Assembly (NCBI RefSeq): GCF_000482385.1
Contig: NZ_AXVD01000004.1
Location: forward strand, 186,001 to 250,000
Origin: Nocardia sp. CNY236
GTDB lineage: Bacteria > Actinomycetota > Actinomycetes > Mycobacteriales > Mycobacteriaceae
DNA length: 64,000 bases
Direction: 5' to 3'
Below, piece by piece: positions 1-8,279 of this stretch. The notes beneath the pieces are model-generated. The model searched no databases, was not told where the DNA came from, and worked only from the letters and a program-made list of their open reading frames with translations. How positions within the stretch are numbered: the stretch's first letter is position 1; each line of letters starts with the position of its first letter. A program made the position numbers and the translations under genes.

Positions 1-5
1 CGAGC

Positions 6-42
6 GGTGGCCCGGTATCGCATGCGGCGATACCGGGCCACC
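6..42. terminator. Strong inverted repeat, probable bidirectional terminator
   Basis: Two perfect 16-base arms (6-21 and 27-42) enclose a 5-base loop. On the plus strand the stem is followed by GTTT. It would end the plus-strand gene that lies left of the window and the minus-strand lipoprotein gene that stops at 72. Seen directly; termination is inferred. Confidence 0.7.
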
Positions 43-71
43 GTTTCATGCGAGAGCATCCCGTTCGGCGG

Positions 72-884
72 TCAGCGTGCACGCAGGACCAGGCCCGCGC
101 CATTGGCGTTGCGCAGGGTGAGGGTGTCGGCGTCCACCGTGGCTGTGGTCGTGCCGTCCAACGCGCGCAGGACTGCCTGCTCGAGGTCCATCACCTCCGG
201 TGGGCATGCCATCTCTGTCGTGGTGATGTGAAAGGTGATCTCTGTAGCGGACAGATCAGGTCCGGCGCCGTCGGCGGGGGACGTGTCGGCGCGTCCGAAC
301 ATCCGATTACACCCGGTCGTGCCGGAGATGCTGCCGTCCTCGGCGATGAGCAGCGTTGGCCGCACCTCCTCGATGACCCGTGCGCGGATTTCGGCGTTGT
401 CGGTGCTCAGTGCGGTGACCTGCCACTGTGTGCCTTGGATGGGCTTGTCCGGCTGGGCGCGTTTCTTGTCGACCAAGATCACGGTTCGATCCGTGCCGTG
501 CAGTGTGAGTGTGGCCCCGTCCAGTTGCCACCGGGGCTCGGCGCTCAGCAGGCCGTTGAGCCATTCGTCGGCGCCTTCGCGCTCGGTGGGGCAGCCCATC
601 AAGGTGGTGGACACGCCGGAAACCCGTACCAGATGGTCGCCCATGTCGACGGCGCCGTTGAGGGTGTTGCAGCCGGCGTCCGCGACGATCCGATCGTCGG
701 TGAAACCGATGGTCATCGGTCCGCCACCGGGAATCGGCGTGCCATCGACCTCCACGGAGACAAAAGTGCGGCCCATGGGGTTCGGTTCGTCGGCACCCGA
801 ATCCGGGGTGTCGGCCGAGCATCCGGCGATCACACCGCAGGCGAACAGGACAATCGGACCCAATAGTGTGATGCGTACCGCCAT
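72..884 (-). CDS. Lipoprotein with two META/HslJ-type domains
   Basis: A 270-residue predicted lipoprotein. The N-terminus is a short charged start, a hydrophobic stretch and the lipobox V-I-A-G-C with the lipidated Cys at residue 22, so it should sit on the outer face of the membrane. Two similar domains follow, each with the META/HslJ hallmark of a Cys-Asn turn (AGCNTLNG, then TGCNRMFG) and a later Cys. HslJ-type proteins are linked to stress tolerance in other bacteria; the role here is unknown. I chose the ATG at 884 because it directly precedes the signal peptide; the frame stays open to 1007. It is divergent from secG. Confidence 0.8.
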   Translation of the reverse strand: MAVRITLLGPIVLFACGVIAGCSADTPDSGADEPNPMGRTFVSVEVDGTPIPGGGPMTIGFTDDRIVADAGCNTLNGAVDMGDHLVRVSGVSTTLMGCPTEREGADEWLNGLLSAEPRWQLDGATLTLHGTDRTVILVDKKRAQPDKPIQGTQWQVTALSTDNAEIRARVIEEVRPTLLIAEDGSISGTTGCNRMFGRADTSPADGAGPDLSATEITFHITTTEMACPPEVMDLEQAVLRALDGTTTATVDADTLTLRNANGAGLVLRAR

Positions 885-1047
885 GAGCCGATGGTACCGA
901 CGGTGACCGCTGGGCAGTCCCAGGTCGCCTCGGCCTGCCGGGGGCCTGGCAGCCGGCAATGATCGGGGAAGTGCCATACGCACACACCGGGTGCTCGGCG
1001 GACGCACCGGGGCGAGTGCCTGATGTGGCGCGGCCCCGGCGACCGCT

Positions 1048-1053
1048 TAGACT
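1048..1053 (+). promoter_or_regulatory. -10 element of secG, leaderless arrangement
   Basis: TAGACT ends seven bases before the secG ATG and no Shine-Dalgarno sequence precedes that start. In actinobacteria this TANNNT spacing usually means transcription begins at the start codon. Inferred from spacing alone. Confidence 0.45.
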
Positions 1054-1060
1054 ATCCGGC

Positions 1061-1294
1061 ATGCGGATGTTCCTGGATATCCTCCTGATCGTCACCAGCG
1101 TGCTGCTGGTGCTGCTGGTGCTGCTGCACCGCGCCAAGGGAGGCGGCCTGTCCAGCCTGTTCGGCGGCGGTGTGCAGTCCAGTTTGTCCGGTTCCACCGT
1201 TGCGGAGAAGAACCTCGACCGTATCACCGTCTTCACCGGTCTCATTTGGCTGATCGCCATCCTGGGGATCGGTCTGGAGATCAAGTTCGCGTGA
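1061..1294 (+). CDS. secG: Preprotein translocase subunit SecG
   Basis: A 77-residue membrane protein with two hydrophobic helices (about 1-23 and 50-72) joined by a Gly/Ser-rich cytoplasmic loop containing GGGLSSLFGGG, the usual SecG pattern. SecG is the small subunit of the SecYEG export channel and assists SecA-driven translocation. The length fits actinobacterial SecG. It opens the block syntenic with M. tuberculosis Rv1440 onwards; the glycolytic genes normally before it would lie left of the window. The longer frame upstream lacks a plausible start. Confidence 0.95.
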   Translation: MRMFLDILLIVTSVLLVLLVLLHRAKGGGLSSLFGGGVQSSLSGSTVAEKNLDRITVFTGLIWLIAILGIGLEIKFA

Positions 1295-1314
1295 CCGCCC
1301 GCGGTCGCTGAGCG

Positions 1315-2190
1315 TTACGGCACGGTGTCGTCGGTGTTGGAGCGATCGCCGTCTGGGACCCGACCGTCGATGTCGGTGAAGCCGTAGTCGACGGCGAGGT
1401 CGGCGACTCGCCACGGCAGCCCGGTGCGAGCGCGGCGTGCGACATCGGTGGCCAGCGCGACGACTGCACGGCCGCAGAACCGCGGAGTCTGCGCTTGGGC
1501 CAGGTCGAACCTGCCCTCGCCGGGGACCGTGACGATCCGACGGCCGGCCGTGTCCGCCGGAACCAGTTGCAGTAGTTCGGTATCGACGATGCCAGGCCAG
1601 AGCGACACCACGGTCACCTCGGTATCGATCAGATCGTGTGCCATGTCGGCGGTGAGTCGGTCCACCGCGGCCTTCGCCACCCCGTACGCGGCATTGTGCA
1701 TGTATCTGCTCGCCCCGGGAGACGAGATATTGACGATCAACCCGCCCGATCGGATCAACAACGGTGCGGCGAAGGCCCCGGCCACATAGTGGGATCGCAC
1801 GCCCACATCGAAGGTCTCGTCCCAGGCGGTCGGTGTGACCTCCCAGAACGGCTTGCCGAGCCAGCGGGCCGCGGCGGGGGAGTTGTAGACGTTGTTCACC
1901 AGGACGTCCAGCCTGCCGTACTCACTGCAGATCATTTCGAACAAGCGCCGCACCGAGTCGTCGTCGCGGTGATCACACACGAAGGGGATGCCCACCCCGC
2001 CCGCTGCGTCGATGTCGGCGGCGGTCGCATGGACGGTTCCGGGCAATTTCCCCGGGGTCACCGATCTCCCGGTGACGAACACCGTTGCGCCGGCCGCGCC
2101 CAACTCCACCGCTATTCCCTTGCCGATGCCGCGGCTGGCACCGGTGACCACCGCGATCTTGCCGTCGAGCTTATTGGGTATTCCGTTCAC
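1315..2190 (-). CDS. Short-chain dehydrogenase/reductase
   Basis: A 291-residue SDR with the NAD(P)-binding TGASRGIG at residues 16-23, an NNVY segment near 99, and the active-site Ser 156/157, Tyr 169 and Lys 173 in the YGVAK motif. The substrate is not predictable. About 40 residues follow the usual SDR core. It ends 20 bases from the secG stop (convergent) and is divergent from an epoxide-hydrolase-like gene, with only 53 bases between the two starts, so the pair may share one control region. Confidence 0.85.
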   Translation of the reverse strand: MNGIPNKLDGKIAVVTGASRGIGKGIAVELGAAGATVFVTGRSVTPGKLPGTVHATAADIDAAGGVGIPFVCDHRDDDSVRRLFEMICSEYGRLDVLVNNVYNSPAAARWLGKPFWEVTPTAWDETFDVGVRSHYVAGAFAAPLLIRSGGLIVNISSPGASRYMHNAAYGVAKAAVDRLTADMAHDLIDTEVTVVSLWPGIVDTELLQLVPADTAGRRIVTVPGEGRFDLAQAQTPRFCGRAVVALATDVARRARTGLPWRVADLAVDYGFTDIDGRVPDGDRSNTDDTVP

Positions 2191-2196
2191 GAAATC

Positions 2197-2228
2197 AGAA
2201 CACTACCGTGAAACGATAACGTGTTCTA
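2197..2228. promoter_or_regulatory. Operator-like inverted repeat between divergent SDR and hydrolase genes
   Basis: Arms AGAACAC (2197-2203) and GTGTTCT (2221-2227) are perfect reverse complements 17 bases apart. The right part, 2215-2228, matches the KstR consensus TNNAACNNGTTNNA at every fixed base except the first. It sits in the 53-base divergent promoter, so one repressor could control both genes. The KstR identity is inference from the known consensus. Confidence 0.5.
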
Positions 2229-2243
2229 GTTACGGAGGGTTCA

Positions 2244-3221
2244 GTGGAGCCTACGCATCGGTTCGTGTCGACGAATGGCATCCGCATGCATGTCGCCGAG
2301 CAGGGGGAGGGGCCGCCAGTCGTTTTCTGTCATGGATTCCCGCATACCTGGTACATCTGGCACCGCCAGCTGTCCGCAGTGGCGGCGGCCGGTTACCGTG
2401 CCCTCGCGCCCGACCTCCGTGGCTACGGACGAACCGACGTGCCAGCCGACCCGACGGAATACACCAATCGCGCTGTCTGTGCGGATCTGCTCGGGTTGCT
2501 CGACGATGTCGGCGCAGAGCAAGCCGTGTTCGTCGGACTCGACTTCGGTGCCGCCCTGGTCTGGGAGTTGGCGTTGCGTGCCCCCGCCCGGGTGGGCGGG
2601 GTCATCGTGCTGAACAATCCCTTCACGCCGCGTCCCCCGCGTGCTCCGTCGCACCTGTGGGCGAAAGCCGCTGCTCGCCATTTTTTGCACCTGCACTACT
2701 TTCAAACCCCTGGCGTTGCCGATGCGGAACTCGGGGCACGACCGCGAGAGTCTCTCGCTCGCATCTATTACGCGCTGAGTGCCGACTATCACTACCTGGA
2801 CACCTGGCGTTTTCCAGCCGAAGGGGTCGGCTACCTCGACGTTCTGCCGCACGCTCCCGCATTGCCGTGGCGTTGGCTCGGTGAGGACGAACTGGACTGT
2901 ATAGCGCAGGATTTCGACCGTACCGGTTTCACCGGTGGATTGAACTGGTACCGCAGTCTGGACCGAAATTGGGAGCTCACATCCGACTACGCGGATGCGA
3001 AAGTCGCCGTGCCGTCCTATTTTCTCTATGGCAGTCGAGATCCCGACATGGAGGGCTTCAGCGGGCGGGATCCGCTTGCTGTCATGCGTGGGAACGTCAT
3101 CGACCTGCGGGCGGTCACCGAAGTGCCCGATGCCGGGCATCTGGTCCACTTGGAACGAACCGCGGAAGTGAACAGGCTGATCACCGCGCATCTGCGTGAC
3201 CTGGCCATGCACCCGGTGTGA
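2244..3221 (+). CDS. Alpha/beta hydrolase, epoxide hydrolase-like
   Basis: A 325-residue alpha/beta-hydrolase. The HGFP oxyanion motif is at 30-33, and DLRGYGRTD near 57-65 is characteristic of epoxide hydrolases and haloalkane dehalogenases. The nucleophile elbow is GLDFGA with Asp 100 as probable nucleophile, and the catalytic His is in DAGH near 299. An Asp nucleophile fits epoxide hydrolysis rather than esterase activity. The GTG start has a good ribosome-binding site (GGAGGG, 2235-2240 region) a few bases upstream. It is divergent from the SDR gene; a shared catabolic role is possible but unproven. Confidence 0.82.
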   Translation: MEPTHRFVSTNGIRMHVAEQGEGPPVVFCHGFPHTWYIWHRQLSAVAAAGYRALAPDLRGYGRTDVPADPTEYTNRAVCADLLGLLDDVGAEQAVFVGLDFGAALVWELALRAPARVGGVIVLNNPFTPRPPRAPSHLWAKAAARHFLHLHYFQTPGVADAELGARPRESLARIYYALSADYHYLDTWRFPAEGVGYLDVLPHAPALPWRWLGEDELDCIAQDFDRTGFTGGLNWYRSLDRNWELTSDYADAKVAVPSYFLYGSRDPDMEGFSGRDPLAVMRGNVIDLRAVTEVPDAGHLVHLERTAEVNRLITAHLRDLAMHPV

Positions 3222-3239
3222 GGTCCGGCCAAATGATCC

Positions 3240-3719
3240 CTACCGGTATTCCTCCCCCAGTTCGGGGTAGTCCGCCCAAGACGGCAGTGGCCGACCGTCG
3301 AGATATGCAGCGAAGCGGTCGAGCAGGTACTGCCATCGCGGCCCGATGGCGCGCGCATCGACGGCGTAGACGTGGCGGCGAGTCAGTTCGATGGTGGTCA
3401 CCACGCCGACCTGACGCATGCCCAGTTCGAGTAGACAGCCGTCGATGTGCACGACCAGTTCGTGCGGCGCGTGACAGTGGTCGACTCGAATTGCGACCGG
3501 GCCGACGATGGGGCCATCGAGCAGTTCGATGGTGATATTGCCGTTGCCTCCGGACGCAGCGCCCAGCCAGCGATCGAGTCGATCGCGCTCGGTGGCCGCC
3601 GACCACACCTCGAGCACGGGCTTGCGAAAAGAACGCAGGTAATGCAGCAGCACCAGGTCACCATCGGCACTGCGCTGATGTTCCGGGCGTACCTCGCCGA
3701 GCATGGACACCGTGGTCAT
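3240..3719 (-). CDS. START/AHSA1-like (SRPBCC fold) protein
   Basis: A 159-residue protein with the pattern of small SRPBCC/AHSA1 ligand-binding domains: an N-terminal strand, then VLEVWSAATERDRLDRWLG, a segment common in that fold, then alternating strands and a C-terminal helix (WQYLLDRFAAYLDG). Members bind hydrophobic ligands or help Hsp90-type folding; no ligand can be named. The ATG at 3719 begins MTTVSMLGEV and is preferred to the open frame reaching 3749. It lies downstream of the E1 gene on the same strand, with a 153-base gap. Confidence 0.6.
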   Translation of the reverse strand: MTTVSMLGEVRPEHQRSADGDLVLLHYLRSFRKPVLEVWSAATERDRLDRWLGAASGGNGNITIELLDGPIVGPVAIRVDHCHAPHELVVHIDGCLLELGMRQVGVVTTIELTRRHVYAVDARAIGPRWQYLLDRFAAYLDGRPLPSWADYPELGEEYR

Positions 3720-3872
3720 TGCTCTGTCCTTTCGCTGCTGATTGCGCACCGTCGTGCACGAGCCGCCATTCCACTATTCCCCTTCGCATCTGTTCCCCAT
3801 CGCCTCGCGGTCGTGTCCGAATCGATTCCCCTGACGGTGGGCGTCGAGATCGCGGGGCTACCGCTCGCCCCG

Positions 3873-6146
3873 CTACGCCAGCAGCTCGTCTACCGCAGCC
3901 TCGATCCGGACCTCGTCCAGCAGGACGGTATCGGCAGCCGGGCCGAGTGGCACGAAGCTGTCTGCGCTGGTGACCCGGGTCGATCGTCCGGAGAATCCGG
4001 CGTCGACCAAGGCGGCGCACACGGACTCGGACACGCCACCGGATCGGCGAGTCTCGTCCACGATCACGACCCGGCCGCTCGCCTGCGCGTGCCGGACGAG
4101 GTCATCTACCGGCAGGGGTGCCAGCCAGCGTAGATCCAGTACGCGAACCCCCACGCCGCGGCGCGCCAGCCGTCGCGCCACGCGCAGACTCAGCGGTACT
4201 CCATTGGCGAAGCTGACCAAGGTCAGGTCTGTGCCGTCTCCATAGACGCGTGCGCGGCCCAGCTCGACATGCTCGGGGTCCGATGCGTGCGCGAGCCATC
4301 CATTGTCGCCGGGCTCATGCAGATCTCGGGTGTGATAGAGGGCAATCGGTTCCAGGAACAGACTGACCACCCCGTCCACTCGGGCAGCCGATACGCACGT
4401 GCGGAGCATTGCCGCAGCGTCGTCGGCGCGGCACGGTGAGGCGAGCACCACGCCGGGGATATCGCGCAGCGCGGCGATCGAATTGTCGTTGTGGAAGTGA
4501 CCGCCGAAGCCTTTTTGGTAGGCGTACCCCGCGATCCGCACGACCATCGGATTCTGGTAGCGGCCATTGGAGAAGAACGACAACGTCGCTGCTTCACCCC
4601 GGATCTGGTCAGCGGCATTGTGGAGAAAGGCCAGGTATTGGATTTCCGGAATCGGCACGAACCCGGCCAGGGCAGCGCCGAGCGCGGTACCGAGGATGCT
4701 CTGCTCGTCGAGGAGCGTATCGAATACGCGGCTCGCGCCGAACCTCTTCTGCAGCCCCTTCGTCACGCCGTACACTCCGCCCTTGTGGCCGACATCCTGG
4801 CCGAATACGAGAACATCGCCATCGCGGGTCAGCAGGTCACCCAATGTGACGGTGATCGCCTGGGCAAGAGTCATCGGATCACCACCGGCAAGGGGGTCGC
4901 GGCTGCGCACGGGAACCGAGGACTCCGGCGAGCTGGCCTTCGGATGGCCGGTCACCGGCTGGGTCCCCTGCCTCGGCTTCGCGTCGGCCGGTAGTGGGCC
5001 GGATCGATGAACGTCGGCGCGCACCGGACCGGGACGGGACCGGGGGATCACAGCGGCCACCGCCGCGGCGGAATCGAGTTTCGGCTCCCGACTCACGACC
5101 TGGGCCACCTCCGCGACGTGGCGTCCCAGGTCGGTATAGCGGTCGAGCACGTCGGCGGGCGTGGCGACGCCGGATTCGACCAGCAGCCGCGCTGTGGTCA
5201 GTAGGGGATCACGCTGCAGGTCGGCGGTGATGTCGGCCGGCCGCCGGTAGGCGGATTCGACGTCGGAACCGGCGTGACCGAGCAGACGGACGGTGCGCAG
5301 GTGGAGGAATGCCGGCCGACGGCGTTCGCGAACCCAGACAGCCGCGGCGTCTGCTGCGGCGAGGGTATCGACGATATTGCACCCATCCGCACCGAAATAC
5401 GCCAGGCCGGGACGATGGCCGAAAGCGCGTTCGATCCAGTCCGGCGGTGTGCGAACGCTGATACCGATGCCGTTGTCCTCACAGACGAACAGGATCGGCA
5501 TGGGAATCCCCTGGTGAGCGGTGTGCACGGCAGCATTGACCGCCCCGGCTGCCGTGGAGTGGTTCGCCGAAGCGTCGCCCATACTGCACAGCACCACTGC
5601 ATCCGAAGGCCACGGGCTGGACAGGCCCAACCGTGCCGCGCGGTCGATCGCGAATGCCAGCCCCACCGCGCGCGGTAGGTGCGATGCAATGGTGGATGTC
5701 TGCGGAACGATGTTCGCCGCCACGCTACCGAACACCTTGTGTCGGCCACCGGAAATCGGGTCCGCCGCCGCGGCGACCACGCCCAGCAACACGTCTCGGA
5801 TCGGATCGAGACCGGGTACGCGGTGGGCGCGGTGCACGAAAAATGCCGCTGATCGGTAGTGCAGTAGAGCAGGGTCGCTGATCCGCAGAGCCGACGCCAA
5901 CACAGCGTTACCCTCGTGACCGGACGATCCGATGCTGTAGTACCCCTGTCGAGCACTGCCCAGACGTCGTGCCGCGAAGTCGAGATGCCTACTGGTGGCT
6001 TGCGATTCGAACAGTGCCAAGCCCATCGCGCCGGTCATTGTGCTACCGGGCACCACCGGTCGGCTCGCTGGAGGTTTCGGCCGCGCGTCCAGTCCGGCGA
6101 CGGCGTTGCGGAACCGTCGGTCCAGCTCCACTGTCTGTTCGGTCAC
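3873..6146 (-). CDS. Fused 2-oxoacid dehydrogenase E1 (alpha-beta in one chain)
   Basis: About 757 residues. The N-terminal half is an E1-alpha domain with the thiamine-diphosphate motif (GDASANHS ... EDNGIGIS, about residues 190-230). A Pro/Ser-rich linker (about 365-424) leads to an E1-beta domain (DVLVFGQDVGHKGGVYGVT ... EIQYLAFLHNAADQIRGE). It should decarboxylate a 2-oxo acid, probably a branched-chain or pyruvate-like substrate, and pass the acyl group to an E2 lipoyl enzyme; no E2 or E3 gene is in the window. I use the GTG at 6146, with AGGAG about 11 bases upstream; a GTG at 6218 would add 24 residues. Most organisms have separate alpha and beta genes. Confidence 0.85.
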   Translation of the reverse strand: MTEQTVELDRRFRNAVAGLDARPKPPASRPVVPGSTMTGAMGLALFESQATSRHLDFAARRLGSARQGYYSIGSSGHEGNAVLASALRISDPALLHYRSAAFFVHRAHRVPGLDPIRDVLLGVVAAAADPISGGRHKVFGSVAANIVPQTSTIASHLPRAVGLAFAIDRAARLGLSSPWPSDAVVLCSMGDASANHSTAAGAVNAAVHTAHQGIPMPILFVCEDNGIGISVRTPPDWIERAFGHRPGLAYFGADGCNIVDTLAAADAAAVWVRERRRPAFLHLRTVRLLGHAGSDVESAYRRPADITADLQRDPLLTTARLLVESGVATPADVLDRYTDLGRHVAEVAQVVSREPKLDSAAAVAAVIPRSRPGPVRADVHRSGPLPADAKPRQGTQPVTGHPKASSPESSVPVRSRDPLAGGDPMTLAQAITVTLGDLLTRDGDVLVFGQDVGHKGGVYGVTKGLQKRFGASRVFDTLLDEQSILGTALGAALAGFVPIPEIQYLAFLHNAADQIRGEAATLSFFSNGRYQNPMVVRIAGYAYQKGFGGHFHNDNSIAALRDIPGVVLASPCRADDAAAMLRTCVSAARVDGVVSLFLEPIALYHTRDLHEPGDNGWLAHASDPEHVELGRARVYGDGTDLTLVSFANGVPLSLRVARRLARRGVGVRVLDLRWLAPLPVDDLVRHAQASGRVVIVDETRRSGGVSESVCAALVDAGFSGRSTRVTSADSFVPLGPAADTVLLDEVRIEAAVDELLA

Positions 6147-6233
6147 CCAGAGATCATCTCCTACACCCGCACATTCCGGCGGCCTATCGGTGGCCTCGGA
6201 TCGATGCGTGGCGATCACCGTAGATGGATAAGC

Positions 6234-6451
6234 ATGGTGAGGCTCGTTCCGAAGTTTTGGTGGGATGGTGGGGTGTTGGGGATCGGGGTGAATCCGAGTC
6301 GGGCGTAGCGGGTCGAGGCACCTTCCTTCTGTCTGGCCGTCCGATCACAGACCGTGAGACGCTGGATCAGATGAGCATGGAAACCTACGAGACTGCTATT
6401 GAGGTGCCGAAGGCGGAGAGGGCTTACTACGGTGCTACTCAGGCAGCCTAG
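6234..6451 (+). pseudogene. Remnant of the small first gene of the DUF6879/XRE module
   Basis: Residues GRGTFLLSGRP ... TYETAIEVP (frame ending at 6451) match the C-terminus of the intact small ORF at 25051-25377 (GRGTFLLIGAP ... GHETAVEVP). An ATG at 6234 opens another frame reading MVRLVPKFWW and stopping at 6308, which fits the N-terminus of that gene. So the gene survives as two ends in different frames, with about 30 internal codons missing. Its stop overlaps the next gene by 20 bases, close to the 23-base overlap in the intact copy. Base composition is lower in GC than the flanks. Confidence 0.65.
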
Positions 6452-6968
6452 CCTTTGGCCCGAACTTTTTCGGGAAGCCCAGAAGGAGGCTTTTCACCTC
6501 GAAGTTCGAGACACCTACAATGTCCCCGATGAAGCTGAATCCCTACAGCGGTTTCTGAATGGAGATGTACCATCCATGGACTACAGCATCCGTCCATGGA
6601 CGGTATTGATACGAGAAACGGTCGGTCGTGGCGTATCGGTGAATCGGGTTCGCGTTGTCAGCGTGCCCCATAGTGATTACCAACGTTGGCTACTTTCGAT
6701 AACAGATAGCAATGTGGAAGCAGGTGAAGACATTCGCTATCTCGCTCGTGATCTCGCTGGGGAGGTTCCTTCGGATGATTGGTGGTTGTTCGATGATGCA
6801 AAGGTAGGTTTCAATCTATTGGACAACGAGGGAAGGCCCGCTGGTGCAGCAATCACGACCGACTGCGGTATTGTGGAGTATTGCCGGAGCATCAAAGAAC
6901 GACTCTGGAGTCTAGCCATACCATACCGCGAGTATATTTCCGGCGACCCGGTCGAACCTAACTCGTGA
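6432..6968 (+). CDS. DUF6879 family protein, copy in the decayed module
   Basis: A 178-residue protein, exactly the length of its paralogue at 24537-25073. Shared segments are the N-terminal AFHLE, the GRGVSVNRVR/GRGVAVHRAR segment, VPHSDY/VPHTTY, AGEDIRYLAR/AGEDVRYLPR, WWLFDD/FWLLDE and a C-terminal pattern ending in I(P/R)(Y/F). The GTG at 6432 is chosen by alignment with that paralogue. DUF6879 proteins are common beside XRE/DUF5753 regulators in actinomycetes; their biochemical role is not known to me. Codon use is clearly lower in GC than the flanking core genes, suggesting transfer. It is the only gene of this module copy that remains open. Confidence 0.7.
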   Translation: MLLRQPSLWPELFREAQKEAFHLEVRDTYNVPDEAESLQRFLNGDVPSMDYSIRPWTVLIRETVGRGVSVNRVRVVSVPHSDYQRWLLSITDSNVEAGEDIRYLARDLAGEVPSDDWWLFDDAKVGFNLLDNEGRPAGAAITTDCGIVEYCRSIKERLWSLAIPYREYISGDPVEPNS

Positions 6969-7485
6969 CCAACTCGGTTCAAAGTGCACGCGAAGACCTC
7001 GGAGAACGTCTCGGCTCCTCCAAACCGCAGAATACGCTTACGCGATTCTGCGAAGGTCAATCGGATTTCATGGTATACCGAATGATCTCGATGAGTGAGT
7101 CTCGAAGAGGATGGAGCGACAGCAAATTCTGTATCAGGGTGATCGCAGATTTCACATCCTGATCGGCGAGCTAGCCTTGTACAACAAGGTGGGTGATGAT
7201 TCGGTTATGGCGGGACAATTGGACCGACTGCTTGCCACTATAGTTTTGCCTCGTGTCAGTTTCGGGATTGTGCCAATAGGCGCAGAACTGCCGATGCAGC
7301 TGACAAACTTTGTCATGTACGATGCACGAAGGGTAACCGTCGAGGCGGTTACGGCCGAATTGACGATTACCCAACCGCGAGAGATCGAGGTGTACCACAA
7401 AACATTCGATATCCTGTCGGGTCAGTCCGTGACCGGACAGGATGCTCGGATGCTGATCCGGAAGGCGATAGGCGCTCGGTTTTAG
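6965..7485 (+). pseudogene. Broken XRE/DUF5753 regulator of the decayed module
   Basis: The GTG at 6965 overlaps the preceding stop as GTGA, as in the intact module. The first 17 codons (SAREDLGERLG) match the start of the intact regulator (RARRSLGARLR). The reading frame then jumps at about 7010 straight to LLQTAEYAYAIL, matching LLQTEPYARAVL of the intact protein, so roughly 100 codons carrying the DNA-binding helices are deleted. In the second frame an in-frame TGA interrupts at 7096, between DLDE and VSKRMERQ. The remainder (7111-7485) still aligns with the DUF5753 C-terminus. Confidence 0.75.
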
Positions 7486-7523
7486 CCTCGAACCCATTTC
7501 TTCCAGGCGGTGCGGCTCTATCG

Positions 7524-8279
7524 TCAGCGCAGGGCAGCTGCTGCGTCCTGATCGAGTAGCCAGGTGGTGGAATGGGTACCTACGGCACCTGCCGCAGGGA
7601 TGTCCGTCGCCGCTGCGCCACCGATTGCCGCAGCAACCGCGTCGGCCTTGGCCGCGCCACCGACCACCAGAACGACGTGTCGGGACCGAGCGACCGCGGG
7701 CAGTGTGAGGGTCACCCGCACCGGTGGCGGCTTCGGCGAGTTCGTCACGGCGACAACGAGTTCGTGTTGTTCGCGCACTGCGTCGGTGTGTGGGAACAAG
7801 GAATTCACGTGCCCTTCGCCGCCCATGCCGAGCAGATGGAGATCGAACGCGCCGTGTTCGGTGAGATACGCGTGGACGGCGGTCGCATACTGGGCTGCGG
7901 CCTCCACCGGATCGGGGTATTCACCATCGGAGGCGGCCACCGGGTGTACCCGCGCGGGATCCACCGGCACATGATCGAGCAGTGCCCGCCGGGCCTGCAG
8001 GTCGTTGCGTTCGGGATCGTCGGCGGGCACGAAACGCTCGTCGCCCCAGAAGAAGTCCAGTCGGGACCAATCGATGGCGCCGGGGAACCGGCGGACGTTC
8101 TCCAGCAAGGCGATGCCCGTGCCGCCGCCGGTCAGCACCACCGACGCCGTGCCACGCGCAGCCTGCGCGGCGGTGACCACCGAGACGAAGCGGCTTGCTG
8201 CGGCAGCGACCAATTCCGCGGCGTCCGCATGGACCTCCACGGCGTCGCTGGGCAGCGTGGTCTGGGTGTCGTCACTCAT
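7524..8279 (-). CDS. pgl: 6-phosphogluconolactonase
   Basis: A 251-residue member of the DevB/Pgl family. It hydrolyses 6-phosphogluconolactone to 6-phosphogluconate in the oxidative pentose phosphate pathway. Visible motifs are VLTGGGT near the N-terminus, FFWGDERFVP and GMGGEGHVNSLFP, all typical of the family. The start overlaps the opcA stop by eight bases, so it is the last gene of the tkt-tal-zwf-opcA-pgl operon and translation is probably coupled. Length is normal. It stops just after the decayed DUF6879 module. Confidence 0.95.
   Translation of the reverse strand: MSDDTQTTLPSDAVEVHADAAELVAAAASRFVSVVTAAQAARGTASVVLTGGGTGIALLENVRRFPGAIDWSRLDFFWGDERFVPADDPERNDLQARRALLDHVPVDPARVHPVAASDGEYPDPVEAAAQYATAVHAYLTEHGAFDLHLLGMGGEGHVNSLFPHTDAVREQHELVVAVTNSPKPPPVRVTLTLPAVARSRHVVLVVGGAAKADAVAAAIGGAAATDIPAAGAVGTHSTTWLLDQDAAAALR

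Noticed and set aside
6571..6602. Repeated CCATGGA words inside the decayed module
   Set aside because: Short and inside the open DUF6879 gene; probably chance, and not linked to the palindrome upstream of ndh.
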